In this document: positions 9,049 through 17,402 of the stretch, in pieces
Numbering within the stretch: the stretch's first letter is position 1
Layout: each line of letters begins with the position of its first letter
NCBI RefSeq assembly: GCF_007828045.1
Contig: NZ_VITN01000009.1
Coordinates: 171,674-235,673, forward strand
Length of the DNA stretch: 64,000 bases
Direction: 5' to 3'
Origin: Nitrospirillum amazonense
GTDB taxonomy: Bacteria > Pseudomonadota > Alphaproteobacteria > Azospirillales > Azospirillaceae
The notes under the pieces: generated by a model
Database searches by the model: none
Told to the model about the DNA's origin: nothing
What the model saw: only the letters and a program-made list of their open reading frames with translations
Program-made: the position numbers and the translations under genes

Positions 9049-9468
9049 ATGCCGACCCGCCTTGCCCCCCTTCCTACAGTGACCGCCGCGCTGCTGGCCG
9101 CCGCGCTGCTGGCCGCGCCCGCCGGGGCGCAGCAGACCACCACCGCCCAGCCCACCGCCACCACCCAGACGGTGACCGTGCCGGCGCCGGGCCCGCGCCG
9201 CGCGGCCGAGACGGCGACGCGGCAGGAAGACATCATCATCACCCCGCGCGCCTACCCCAGCTATGAGGAGGACGACGCCTTCCACCGCGCGGAGTATGAG
9301 CGGCTGAACGCCATCTACGGCAAGCCCGTGCCGGTCAGTACCCGCGCCGACACCCTGATGGACGTGCCCCTGGGCAAGCTGCCGCAGGACCGCTCGGCCC
9401 TGCGCGCCATCATCGCCGACCCGGACACCCCGCACCTGAGCGACGTGGTGGCGCCTGAATCTAAATAA
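9049..9468 (+). CDS. Secreted hypothetical protein (139 aa)
   Basis: A signal peptide is clear (TVTAALLAAALLAAPAGAQQ), followed by a Thr/Ala/Pro-rich stretch (about residues 28-60), probably unstructured, and a compact C-terminal part (YPSYEEDDAFHRAEYERLNA, then LMDVPLGKLP). It is preceded by AGGAG. It is expected to be periplasmic. No domain recognised. Confidence 0.7.
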   Translation: MPTRLAPLPTVTAALLAAALLAAPAGAQQTTTAQPTATTQTVTVPAPGPRRAAETATRQEDIIITPRAYPSYEEDDAFHRAEYERLNAIYGKPVPVSTRADTLMDVPLGKLPQDRSALRAIIADPDTPHLSDVVAPESK

Positions 9469-9593
9469 GTTCCCTGCGGGCCCGGGCATCCGCCCGCCTG
9501 CCAACCTCGGTTTCCAGTCCGCTTCGCTCCCCGGAAACCTCCGGCGGACGCGGTCGCGTCCTATGGGAAATAGCCGGGAAAAAGAACGCAAAC

Positions 9594-9636
9594 GCAAACG
9601 GCCCCGCCGGGCGTACCCGGCGGGGCCGTTCGTTTG
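9594..9636. terminator. Bidirectional hairpin terminator
   Basis: A near-perfect inverted repeat (ACGGCCCCGCCGGG, 5-base loop, CCGGCGGGGCCGT) lies between the convergent secreted-protein gene and gpt. T-rich runs on the minus strand (GTTTGCGTTTGCGTT) and CGTTCGTTT on the plus strand let it act in both directions. Confidence 0.75.
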
Positions 9637-9654
9637 GGCGAAGGCCTCAGGCGA

Positions 9655-10143
9655 TCAGTCGTTGCGGATCTGCATGTAGGCGATGGGGTTCAGGTCCCAG
9701 GGGAAGTGGATCCAGGTGTCCTGCGACACCTCGGTGATGAAGGTGTCGACCAGCGGGCGGCCGGCGGGCTTGGCGTAGATGGTGGCGAAGTGCGCCTTGG
9801 GCATCATGTTGCGCACGATGGCGGCGGTCTTGCCGGTATCGACCAGATCATCGACGATCAGCCAGCCCTCGCCCTCACCCTCCACCGCCACCGGCGCCTT
9901 CAGGTTCTGGGCGGTGCGCTGGTTCTGGTGGTCGTAGCTGCTGATGCAGATGGTGTCGATCAGGCGGATGTTCAGCTCGCGCGCCAGGATGGCGGCCGGC
10001 ACGAGACCACCGCGGGTGATGGCGACGATGCCCTTCCACGGCCCCTTGTCGCTGATGCGCCAGGCCAGCGCCTTGGCATGACGGTGCAGTTCTTCCCAGG
10101 TGACGGGGAAGTTCTTGGCGGTATCGGCGTGATGGGACGACAT
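9655..10143 (-). CDS. gpt: Xanthine phosphoribosyltransferase
   Basis: A 162-residue type I phosphoribosyltransferase of the Gpt family. The PRPP-binding loop reads [13 protein letters not shown], and the N-terminal [15 protein letters not shown] carries the family's phosphate-binding loop. The tail region [10 protein letters not shown] is characteristic of xanthine-guanine phosphoribosyltransferases. It salvages xanthine and guanine to nucleotides in the cytoplasm. The ATG at 10143 follows GGAG in the sequence cgcGGAGcgccgcccccATG; a TTG nine codons upstream (10170) is an unlikely alternative. It is monocistronic, ended by the hairpin at 9594. Confidence 0.92.
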   Translation of the reverse strand: MSSHHADTAKNFPVTWEELHRHAKALAWRISDKGPWKGIVAITRGGLVPAAILARELNIRLIDTICISSYDHQNQRTAQNLKAPVAVEGEGEGWLIVDDLVDTGKTAAIVRNMMPKAHFATIYAKPAGRPLVDTFITEVSQDTWIHFPWDLNPIAYMQIRND

Positions 10144-10378
10144 GGGGGCGGCGCTCCGCGAAACGGTCAAAAATGTTCACATAGGTGGAGGATTGGGTAG
10201 ATAGCCCATCCCCGCCGTCTGGACAATGCATCGCGACGCACCGGCGTCCCGCTCCGCTTGCGGGGTGGGGGTGGCCATCGAAAAGAAAATGCAACGGGAC
10301 CCAAAAAAGCTGTTGCGTCCCCACCGATCATCCTCTACAAGCACCCACCTCACCGGCCGACACCGGTGAGACGAAAAA

Positions 10379-10455
10379 GCGCCCGTAGCTCAATTGGATA
10401 GAGCACCAGACTACGAATCTGGGGGTTGGAGGTTCGAGTCCTTCCGGGCGCGCCA
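10379..10455 (+). tRNA. tRNA-Arg (anticodon ACG)
   Basis: A complete cloverleaf of 77 nt. The acceptor GCGCCCG pairs with CGGGCGC, followed by G73 and an encoded CCA. The anticodon stem-loop is CCAGA-CTACGAA-TCTGG with anticodon ACG (10413-10415), and the T loop is TTCGAGT. This tRNA (A34 edited to inosine) normally reads CGU, CGC and CGA, so it is usually essential. Confidence 0.97.
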
Positions 10456-11042
10456 TTCGTCTCAAGTAGTGGGCGAATAGCCAGATCAGGCCGTCGAGTT
10501 TTCCGGCCGCTTATTCCAAACGAATTGAATGTCACCTGGGCCGAGGTCTTCGCCGATGACGCGAAGCCACCGCCCGGTCTTTGCCATTTCCGCAGATCCT
10601 TTCCAGCCCACGCCCCACGCCGGCCCCGGTAAAGGGCCGGCCGCATCCGCTTGACGAACGCAGAGCTGGCCCTGGCCTATTGCCCCCCGGCCCGCCGTGG
10701 ATGCCCCTCCCCCGAGAAGGCCGCCGTTTTATTTCACCATCTCATCGCCTTTGGGAAACCCCGTCAGACTCACCAACTAACGGCCTTATGCGACATAATA
10801 GTTGTAAAATTGCTCATATTATTACTAATTTAATAGATCGAAAGGCCGTGTAATATCTGCCATATTCATTGCAGAATTGTTTGTCTATTACCAATTCAGT
10901 AAACGTGAAGTGCGCATTTTGTCGCACTAATCATTGCGACTCTACCACCGGGTAAATACGCTTCCCCACGTATCAATTCATCGATCCGCTAACAGATCCG
11001 GCCAGGGGCCAGCCGCCCCGGGGCTGAAGTGGCAGTTGGTCC
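10456..11042. other. Gene-poor region after tRNA-Arg
   Basis: About 590 bp. The first 280 bp are GC-rich without a believable gene. From about 10780 to 10980 the sequence turns AT-rich and contains a short inverted repeat (CGGCCTT at about 10780 and AAGGCCG at about 10840). It probably includes the promoter of the glycosyltransferase gene. No second copy of the tRNA 3' end was seen, so there is no sign of an element integrated here. Confidence 0.35.
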
Positions 11043-12977
11043 ATGGGGGAATGGGGGTTGACGCGTTCTTACGGCGTCGTGCTGCGCGTGGGCCGCCTGG
11101 GCCCGCGCGTCGTGCATCACCTGCTGCGCCGCATTCCAGCCGGCGTGCCGGTCACCATCTTGCGGGTGCCTGGCCACCCTTTGCTTATTCCGGACGACGG
11201 GTGCCGCGTTCTGGAGGGTGACACCGTCGACGCCGCCGCACTGGCGGCCTTGGCCCGGGACATGGCGGTACCGGCCGTGCTGCTGTGCGGCGACGATGGC
11301 CTGATCGCCCTGCCCGCCTCCCCGCCACCGGCGTCAACCGGCGTCGGGGTCGTCCGGTTGCTGCCGGTGATCGGCCCACTGTACCGCTTGGACCGGGCAG
11401 ACCGGCTGGACCGGCCGGAGCATTATTTCGGCCCCGTGCTGCTGCCCGTGAATGCCCTGCCCGCCTGCGTCGGCGACGCCCCCGTTCCGCTGGACCGCTG
11501 GATCGGCCACCATGTCGTGCTGCGCGCCGTCAGGGCCGGCCTGCCCGTCGCCAACCTGCCCGCGGGCGGCCTGGTCCTGCCCTCCCTGGCCCAGGCCAGC
11601 GGCGCCGACCAGCACCGGGGCCGCATGGCCGCGCACGACCTGCTGGCGCTGGCCGGCGATGCGCAGAGCGATGCCTTCGCCGTTCTGGATGAGGCGCCCG
11701 ACGATGGCCCCGACCACGGCGAGGAGCGGACGCGCGCGGCCAAGCGCGCCATCGACGCCGCCCTGTCACGCCTGACCAACCGCCTGGCCGCCGCCCTCGC
11801 CCCCTTCATCCCGCCCGACCAGCGGGCCCGTCCCCTGACGCCACAGGGCCGGCTGGGCATCCTGAAGCTGGATTCCATCGGCGACAGCGTCCTATTGACG
11901 TCCTTCCTGCGGACCTTGAGGCCCTGGTTCGGGGGCGAGATCGGGCTGATGGCGGGGGCCCGCGTGCGCGACCTGGTCACCCGCGACCCGCGCATCGACC
12001 GCACGCTGCTGGTGCCGGTGCGCCTGCCCTGGCTCGCCCCCGATGAAGCCACGGCCTGGCTGGAGGCCACGATCGACCAGGCCGTGGCGTTCCTGCAGGG
12101 AGTGGACGCCACCATCATCCCCCGCCTGATGCCCGACTATTACCTGGCCAACCACATCGCGGTGCTGGCCGGGGTACCGCGCCGCTATGGCCTGACCAGC
12201 CCGCGCATGCCCGACCTCAGCCGTTTCAACGCCGCCTTCACCGCCATGATGACGGACGTGGTGACCATTCCCACCCCCTGCCACGAGGTCGAGGTGATGG
12301 GCGCGCTGATGCGGGCGGTCAGCGGCGGTGGGGCGGTCCCGACATCATCGGAGCCGCGCTGCGACATCCACCTGGATGAGGTCGACCGCGCCACGGCCTG
12401 GACGATGGTGCCGCCCGTGGCCGGCCGCACGCTGGTGGCCCTGGGCCTGGGCGCCTCGACCGGGCGCCGGCGCTGGCCGGTGGACCAGGTGGTCACGGCG
12501 GCGCGGACGCTGGCGGGGCGCCACGACCTGATGTTCGCGCTGCTGGGGGGCGCGGACGTGGCCGGCGACGCCGCCGCCATTGCGCGGGCCCTGGGCAGCC
12601 GCGCGCACAACCTGGCTGGCCGGCTGGACCTGCGCAAATCGGCCGCCGTGCTGGAGCGCGCGGCCCTGTATATCGGCAACGATTCCGGCCTGATGCACAT
12701 GGCGGCGGCCGTGGCCGTGCCGGTGGTCGAAATCTCCTGCCATCCACTGACGGCGCCGGACAATCATGAGAACGCGCCCCGCCGCTTCGGCCCCGTGGGG
12801 GTGCCACACCGCATCGTGCGGCCCGCCACTCCCGCCGACCCGGCCTGTGCCCAGGGCTGCGTGTCGCGGCACACGGCGCATTGCATAACCGGGGTCAGCC
12901 CCGCCGAGGTGGTCGCCGCCGCCGAAACCCTGCTGACGCCCACCGCCGCATCCGCCAGCCTGGTTGAGTACAGCTAG
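11043..12977 (+). CDS. GT9 (heptosyltransferase-like) glycosyltransferase with long N-terminal domain
   Basis: A 644-residue protein. Residues ~265-640 form a family 9 glycosyltransferase: N-terminal Rossmann half from GRLGILKLDSIGDSVLLTSF, and the donor-binding half ending in YIGNDSGLMHMAAAVAVPVV, the classic ADP-heptose-type motif. The first ~240 residues are not a recognised domain. They include VVRLLPVIGPLYRLDRADRL and LPLDRWIGHHVVLRAV-like segments and may be a second, degenerate glycosyltransferase-related module. It is expected to act on LPS or another surface glycan at the inner face of the membrane. It converges on a sulfotransferase gene with which it shares the four bases CTAG as both stop codons. 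Confidence 0.85.
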   Translation: MGEWGLTRSYGVVLRVGRLGPRVVHHLLRRIPAGVPVTILRVPGHPLLIPDDGCRVLEGDTVDAAALAALARDMAVPAVLLCGDDGLIALPASPPPASTGVGVVRLLPVIGPLYRLDRADRLDRPEHYFGPVLLPVNALPACVGDAPVPLDRWIGHHVVLRAVRAGLPVANLPAGGLVLPSLAQASGADQHRGRMAAHDLLALAGDAQSDAFAVLDEAPDDGPDHGEERTRAAKRAIDAALSRLTNRLAAALAPFIPPDQRARPLTPQGRLGILKLDSIGDSVLLTSFLRTLRPWFGGEIGLMAGARVRDLVTRDPRIDRTLLVPVRLPWLAPDEATAWLEATIDQAVAFLQGVDATIIPRLMPDYYLANHIAVLAGVPRRYGLTSPRMPDLSRFNAAFTAMMTDVVTIPTPCHEVEVMGALMRAVSGGGAVPTSSEPRCDIHLDEVDRATAWTMVPPVAGRTLVALGLGASTGRRRWPVDQVVTAARTLAGRHDLMFALLGGADVAGDAAAIARALGSRAHNLAGRLDLRKSAAVLERAALYIGNDSGLMHMAAAVAVPVVEISCHPLTAPDNHENAPRRFGPVGVPHRIVRPATPADPACAQGCVSRHTAHCITGVSPAEVVAAAETLLTPTAASASLVEYS

Positions 12978-14170
12978 GCGCCGTACTCCATGGCCAGGCG
13001 GCGGATGCCTACGGCCAGCTTGCGGTCGTCATGAGACAGGCCCAGCGCGGCGGCGCTCACGGCGTTCGTGGTACGGAACACCAGTTCCAGACAACCATCG
13101 GCCGGTATCTCCTCCCGCTCCAGCGCGAAGCTCAACCGCGCCCCGTCCTCACCCGCCGAACCCGACCGCAACACCGCGATCGTCCGCCCGCGGACCTCGA
13201 CGGCCACCTCGGCCTTACCGGCTGCGTGCCGAAAGCCGGGCGCCAGGGCCAGGTCAACCGTGCCCCGCGCCCAGGCGGCGGGACCGGCCAGGGGATAATC
13301 GACGGTGGCCGTCGCCGTGCGCGCCCACATGACCCCGGCGCCGTCTGATATTTCCGGACGGAAGAAGCCGTGCGCCACGCTGCGGTTCACGCACCCCGAC
13401 GGGCCGAAGTCGATGGCGTAGCCGGAGGGCAGGCCGCTGGTCAGGGGACCGTAGCCGAACCGGTCCATGAAGTCCCGGCCGGCGATCTCGACGGCCATGA
13501 CCTGGTCGGCGGTCAACTTCCTGGCGTATTTGCCCACCAGGCCGTCGCCGACATGGTTAGGATGCCAGTGGGACGCCGCGTCGAACCGCAGGCGCGGGTT
13601 GTCGCCGCCCATGCGGCCTTCCTGGATGAAGCGGCCGATCCGCTGCACCACCTCGCCCTTGGCGTGAGCCTGGAAGATCGCATCGGCATCCTGGCCGCTG
13701 ATTTCCACGCCGACATGGGCGGCGATCTTGGACACAGTGGCCGGCGCCTCCATGAAGCCGTCTTCATAGCGCAACACCCAGGCTGGGCAGTCGGCCACCA
13801 GGCGCATCAGATAGCGGGCGCTGTTGCGCACCTCGTCCGCCGCCTCCTGGAAGGAATGGCCGAACCGCTCCATGAGGGAGACGACGGCATCGCGCGGGTC
13901 GCGGACGGTGACGATGACCGGGGCGCCCGCGAACAGGCAGGCCGCCAGCAGGGCCGCCGATGGCTCATGCGCCTTCACGATGGCGATATCGGCGCCCCTG
14001 ATTTGGAGGATGTTCTCGTGCGTCAGGTCGCTGGCGAAGAAGCGGGCGATGCGGACGCCCGTCGTTTCCAGCACCGCGTGAATGACATTGTAGACCCAGG
14101 TGGAACCGCTGCCCTGCAAGCCGAACGAGCCGATGAGGCGGGGGGAATGGCTGGGCACGGACAGGGTCAT
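12974..14170 (-). CDS. PAPS-dependent sulfotransferase-like protein with C-terminal extension
   Basis: A 398-residue protein. The N-terminal ~240 residues are a sulfotransferase fold: the 5'-phosphosulfate loop is SFGLQGSGSTWVYNVI and the 3'-phosphate motif is VRDPRDAVVSLMERFG. The remaining ~150 residues look like a beta-rich domain (VDLALAPGFRHAAGKAEVAV, LELVFRTTN), perhaps carbohydrate-binding. Such enzymes transfer sulfate from PAPS to hydroxyls of glycans or lipids. The ATG at 14170 follows GAGA and begins MTLSVPSHSPRLIGSF; an in-frame ATG at 14218 is less likely. The convergent GT9 gene suggests a common surface-glycan context, which is inference only. Confidence 0.75.
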   Translation of the reverse strand: MTLSVPSHSPRLIGSFGLQGSGSTWVYNVIHAVLETTGVRIARFFASDLTHENILQIRGADIAIVKAHEPSAALLAACLFAGAPVIVTVRDPRDAVVSLMERFGHSFQEAADEVRNSARYLMRLVADCPAWVLRYEDGFMEAPATVSKIAAHVGVEISGQDADAIFQAHAKGEVVQRIGRFIQEGRMGGDNPRLRFDAASHWHPNHVGDGLVGKYARKLTADQVMAVEIAGRDFMDRFGYGPLTSGLPSGYAIDFGPSGCVNRSVAHGFFRPEISDGAGVMWARTATATVDYPLAGPAAWARGTVDLALAPGFRHAAGKAEVAVEVRGRTIAVLRSGSAGEDGARLSFALEREEIPADGCLELVFRTTNAVSAAALGLSHDDRKLAVGIRRLAMEYGA

Positions 14171-14375
14171 ACGGGGTCTCTCAAGCACCAGGAACGGCGG
14201 GCCGGCCGACCTTATCAAGGCCGCCCGGCGCCGTCCTTCGGCCTTAGAGCGTACTCATGCCGCCGCCGGTGATCAGGGCGGTCTTGTTCGCCAAAAGGGT
14301 CATAATGTGCATTCTTATCTTCGGGAGGAGGGGGCCTGGGCGTATTGCCGGCCCCGACACCCACAGGATTCCGTC

Positions 14376-15275
14376 TTATGAATGATCAACCAGGGCCGGC
14401 GTCATGCGCCGCAAGCGGTCGGCCAGGAAGTCCACGCACAGGCGGACCTTGGCCGCGGCGTGGCGGCTATGGGGATAGACGGCGTGCAGCGGGGCGGCCG
14501 GCAACGGCAGGTGGGGCAGCACCACTTCCAGCCGGCCGGCGGCAATATCCTCATGCACGTCCCAGATGGATTTCAGCACCAGGCCGGCCCCGGCCCGCGC
14601 CCAGGCATGGGCCCGTTCGCCGTCATTGCTGCTGAGGGGCCCGCGCACGCGGACGCTGCGCCCGTCGGCGAAGGTCCACTGGTCGGGCGGCGGGTCGCCG
14701 AACAGCAGACAATCGTGGCCCAGCAGATCCTCCAAAGCCTGTGGCCGGCCCCGGCGGTCGAGATAACCGGGCGCGCCGCAGATAACCCGCCGGTTGGGGG
14801 CCAGCTGGCGGGCGATCAGGCTGCTGTCGGCCAGCGCGCCGAAGCGGATGGCGAGGTCGAAACTGTTGTCGATGATGTTGAACAGGGCGTCGGCGGCATG
14901 CAGGTGGACCTGCAGGCCGGGATGCAACGCCTGGAATTCCTGCAGCAGGGGCGCCAAGTGGCGGCTGAAGGCCACGGTGGAGGTCAGGCGCAGCAGGCCG
15001 GTGGCGGTGTGGCGGCCCCTGGTCGCCTCCATCTCCGCCTCCCCCACCTCCGCCAGGATGCGCACACAGCGGGCGTGGTAGGCCGCCCCCTCTTCCGTCA
15101 GGGCCAGGGTGCGGGTGGTGCGGTTCAGCAGGCGCACGCCCAGCCGTTCCTCCAGCCCACCGAGGCGGCGGCTGACGACGGCCAGCGACTGCCCCAGTTC
15201 GCGGGCTGCGGCGGACAGGCTGCCCGCCTCAACCACGCGGACGAAGGTCGCCATATCGGAAAAAGTGTCGGCCAT
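14376..15275 (-). CDS. LysR-type transcriptional regulator
   Basis: A 299-residue LTTR. The N-terminal winged helix (residues 4-63) shows FVRVVEAGSLSAAARELGQS and the recognition helix up to RLLNRTTRTLALTEEG. The ligand-binding domain follows (about 90-290). It most resembles the CrgA/DmlR subgroup. It is transcribed away from the SnoaL-like/deacetylase genes, the usual arrangement for a LysR protein controlling the divergent operon. The 108-bp divergent gap (15276-15383) contains an A/T-rich core where the operator should lie. Confidence 0.93.
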   Translation of the reverse strand: MADTFSDMATFVRVVEAGSLSAAARELGQSLAVVSRRLGGLEERLGVRLLNRTTRTLALTEEGAAYHARCVRILAEVGEAEMEATRGRHTATGLLRLTSTVAFSRHLAPLLQEFQALHPGLQVHLHAADALFNIIDNSFDLAIRFGALADSSLIARQLAPNRRVICGAPGYLDRRGRPQALEDLLGHDCLLFGDPPPDQWTFADGRSVRVRGPLSSNDGERAHAWARAGAGLVLKSIWDVHEDIAAGRLEVVLPHLPLPAAPLHAVYPHSRHAAAKVRLCVDFLADRLRRMTPALVDHS

Positions 15276-15383
15276 ATTCTTGCTGATAACACAATAGACC
15301 TTGCCGAATAAGGTACATTCTTGCGGGCGGGGCCTTAAGCTACCGTTTGCCCATCGAATTCACCCCGGTCGATGGAGCGTGAG

Positions 15384-15483
15384 ATGCCTCTTTCCGTGAT
15401 GCGCGGCACCGTCCTGGGCCTGGCGTTGACCGCCTCGCCCCTGGCCCTCGCGGCTGGCGCCGACACCCTGGTTCAGCCCAAGC
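15384..15483 (+). other. Stranded signal-peptide start of the SnoaL-like gene (frameshift)
   Basis: An ATG at 15384 sits six bases after GGAG and encodes MPLSVMRGTVLGLALTASPL and then ALAAGADTLVQPK, a textbook signal peptide with the beginning of a mature protein. At 15480-15483 the frame runs into unrelated sequence, while the SnoaL-like domain continues in the next frame. Skipping one base joins LVQPK to MVTIDAGLPKAQAD. Either there is one surplus base here (mutation or sequencing error) or the secreted form is no longer made. Confidence 0.65.
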
Positions 15484-15927
15484 ATGGTGACCATCGACGC
15501 CGGCCTGCCCAAGGCGCAGGCCGATGCCGAAATCCTGGCGGCCCGCCGCTACGCCACCTTCTGGTCCACCGGCGATGAGGCCCTGGCCCACGCCGCGCTG
15601 GCGCCGGACTTCACCGACCGCACCCTGCCGCCGGGCCGCGCCCAGGGCGTGCCCGGGCCGCTGGCCGCCTCCGCCTTCGTGCGGGCCGCCATCCCCGACC
15701 TGACGGCCAGCGTCGAACAGCTGGTGGTGGCCGGGGACCGGGTGACGGTGCACTTCCGCTTCCAGGGCCATTTCACCGGCCGCTTCGGCGCGGTGCAGGG
15801 CAAGGGCCAGGCGGTCGACTTCATCGCCACCGACCTCTACCGCGTCCAGGACGGCCGCATCGCCGAAAACTGGCATATCGAGGACAACCTGACCCTGCTG
15901 CGCCAATTGGGCGTGGTGGCCCAGTAA
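15484..15927 (+). CDS. SnoaL-like polyketide-cyclase-fold protein (export signal out of frame)
   Basis: A 147-residue NTF2/SnoaL-like ester-cyclase-family domain, with ARRYATFWSTGDEALAHAAL, DRTLPPGRAQGVPGP and the C-terminal ENWHIEDNLTLLRQLG. Members of this group are small secreted or cytoplasmic proteins of mostly unknown substrate. No ribosome-binding site of note precedes the ATG at 15484; the proper start is probably the ATG at 15384 in another frame. The gene may therefore be a frameshifted pseudogene. It is followed after 15 bp by a Tat-exported deacetylase-fold protein, and both lie divergent to the LysR regulator. Confidence 0.75.
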   Translation: MVTIDAGLPKAQADAEILAARRYATFWSTGDEALAHAALAPDFTDRTLPPGRAQGVPGPLAASAFVRAAIPDLTASVEQLVVAGDRVTVHFRFQGHFTGRFGAVQGKGQAVDFIATDLYRVQDGRIAENWHIEDNLTLLRQLGVVAQ

Positions 15928-15942
15928 GAGGAGCGACCAGCC

Positions 15943-16956
15943 ATGAGCGCGGATATCATCGCCAGCCGCCGCGGCTTCCTGACCCATGCCGGCGCCGGCA
16001 TGCTGGCCGCCGGCATGGCCCTAGGCGGGTCCGCCGCCGGCGCCGCCGAGTCCCTCTCCGCGGCCCCCGCCGTGAAGGCGGCGCCCCCTAAATCCCAGGA
16101 AGCCGGCTTCTGGCCCGGCGACACCCGCCTGGTCATCAGCGTGTCCATGCAGTTCGAGGCGGGTGGCCAGCCGCTGAAGGGCACCGACAGCCCCTTCCCC
16201 AAGGTGGACTTCCCCGACAGCGTGCCCAGCGACCCCGTCGCCAACACCTGGTTCGCCTATGGCTACCGCGAGGGTGTGCCGCGCATGCTGGATTTGTGGG
16301 ACAAGCACGGCGTCAAGGTCACCTCGCACATGATCGGCGAGGCGGTGCGCAAGAACCCGGACCTGGCGCGCGAGATCGTGAAGCGCGGCCATGAGGCCGC
16401 CGGCCACGGCCCGCGCTGGAGCAGCGAATACGCCATGAGCCGGGAGGAGGAACGCCGCTTCCTGACCGAGGCGCGCACCATGGTGGCGGAGGTCACGGGC
16501 CAGACACCCATGGGCTACAACGCCAACTGGTTGCGCCGTGGGCCCCACACCCTGCCGCTGCTGCAGGAGCTGGGCTACCTCTACCACATCGACGACGTCA
16601 GCCGGGATGAGCCCTTCATCGAGCAGGTGGCCGGCCGCGACTTCCTGGTCGTGCCCTACACCCTGCGCAACAACGACATCGTGCTGATCGAGGGCCGCAA
16701 CTACACGCCCACCCAGTTCCTGGAGCAGGTCACCCTGGACTTCGACCAGCTGTATGAGGAGGCGGGCCACCGCCGCCGCATGATGTCCATCAGCGCGCAT
16801 GACCGCATCAGCGGCACGCCGCAGATGGTACGGGTATGGGACAAGTTCCTGACCTACGCCAAGAGCCATCCCGGCGTGGCCTTCCTGCGCAAGGATGAGA
16901 TCGCCCGCTTCGCCGCCGGCAGCCCGCTCACCGTGCGCGAAACCGAGACGATCTAA
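15943..16956 (+). CDS. Tat-exported polysaccharide deacetylase-fold protein
   Basis: A 337-residue protein with a twin-arginine signal (ASRRGFLTHAGAGMLAAGMA), so it is exported folded. The NodB/PuuE-type barrel follows. Metal-binding histidines are in KRGHEAAGHGPRW, and TSHMIGEAVRKNPDLAREIV is the usual strand-helix before them. It resembles the PuuE/allantoinase-like branch more than chitin deacetylases. It may hydrolyse a C-N bond in an amide or cyclic ureide rather than N-acetylglucosamine; the substrate is unknown. RBS GAGGAG lies just upstream. It is co-directional with the SnoaL-like gene and with the VOC protein. Confidence 0.85.
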   Translation: MSADIIASRRGFLTHAGAGMLAAGMALGGSAAGAAESLSAAPAVKAAPPKSQEAGFWPGDTRLVISVSMQFEAGGQPLKGTDSPFPKVDFPDSVPSDPVANTWFAYGYREGVPRMLDLWDKHGVKVTSHMIGEAVRKNPDLAREIVKRGHEAAGHGPRWSSEYAMSREEERRFLTEARTMVAEVTGQTPMGYNANWLRRGPHTLPLLQELGYLYHIDDVSRDEPFIEQVAGRDFLVVPYTLRNNDIVLIEGRNYTPTQFLEQVTLDFDQLYEEAGHRRRMMSISAHDRISGTPQMVRVWDKFLTYAKSHPGVAFLRKDEIARFAAGSPLTVRETETI

Positions 16957-16970
16957 AGGCGGGGGCGGTC

Positions 16971-17402
16971 ATGCGGCTGGACCACGCCACCCTGCGCACC
17001 GCCGACCTGGAGGCCACGCGCGGCTTTCTGGAGGCGGTGCTGGACCTGAAGCCCGGGTACCGCCCGCCCTTCGATTTCCCTGGGTACTGGCTGTACGCGG
17101 AGGGCGCCCCCATCGTCCACCTGATCCCTGGATCAGGAACGGCGGTGGACCGGACGGGGGAGATGCTGGACCACGTGGCCTTCCGCATGGACGGCCAATC
17201 GGAACGTTACTGGGCCATGCGGGCCAAGCTGGAAGGCCTGGCCGTCCCCTATTCCACCATGGACCTTCCGGACCTGGGGGAACGGCGGCTGTTCATCCGC
17301 ACGCCCCCCAGCCGCACGCCCCCAAGCCGCACGCCCCCCGGCGCGGGCGGCGGCGCCATCCTTCTGGAACTGGTGTTCCGGGAGGACGGCCCTCAAGGCT
17401 GA
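16971..17402 (+). CDS. VOC/glyoxalase-fold protein with in-frame repeat
   Basis: A 143-residue vicinal-oxygen-chelate protein: MRLDHATLRTADLEATRGFL (first beta-alpha unit with metal ligand H5), then HLIPGSGTAVD and DHVAFRMDGQSERYWAMRAK (second unit). Just before the last strand, where family members have a short DPDG-like turn, there is a tandem expansion TPPSRTPPSRTPPGAGGG encoded by repeated CGCACGCCCCCCAG-like units. This lengthens the loop near the active-site opening. It is 14 bp downstream of the deacetylase gene and overlaps the convergent oxidase gene by 10 bp. Confidence 0.82.
   Translation: MRLDHATLRTADLEATRGFLEAVLDLKPGYRPPFDFPGYWLYAEGAPIVHLIPGSGTAVDRTGEMLDHVAFRMDGQSERYWAMRAKLEGLAVPYSTMDLPDLGERRLFIRTPPSRTPPSRTPPGAGGGAILLELVFREDGPQG

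Noticed and set aside
10440..10470. tRNA-Arg 3' end as an integration site
   Set aside because: No repeat of the tRNA 3' end and no integrase nearby were seen.
10651..10853. Short open frames after tRNA-Arg
   Set aside because: They span the change from GC-rich to AT-rich sequence and have no start signals; probably promoter DNA.
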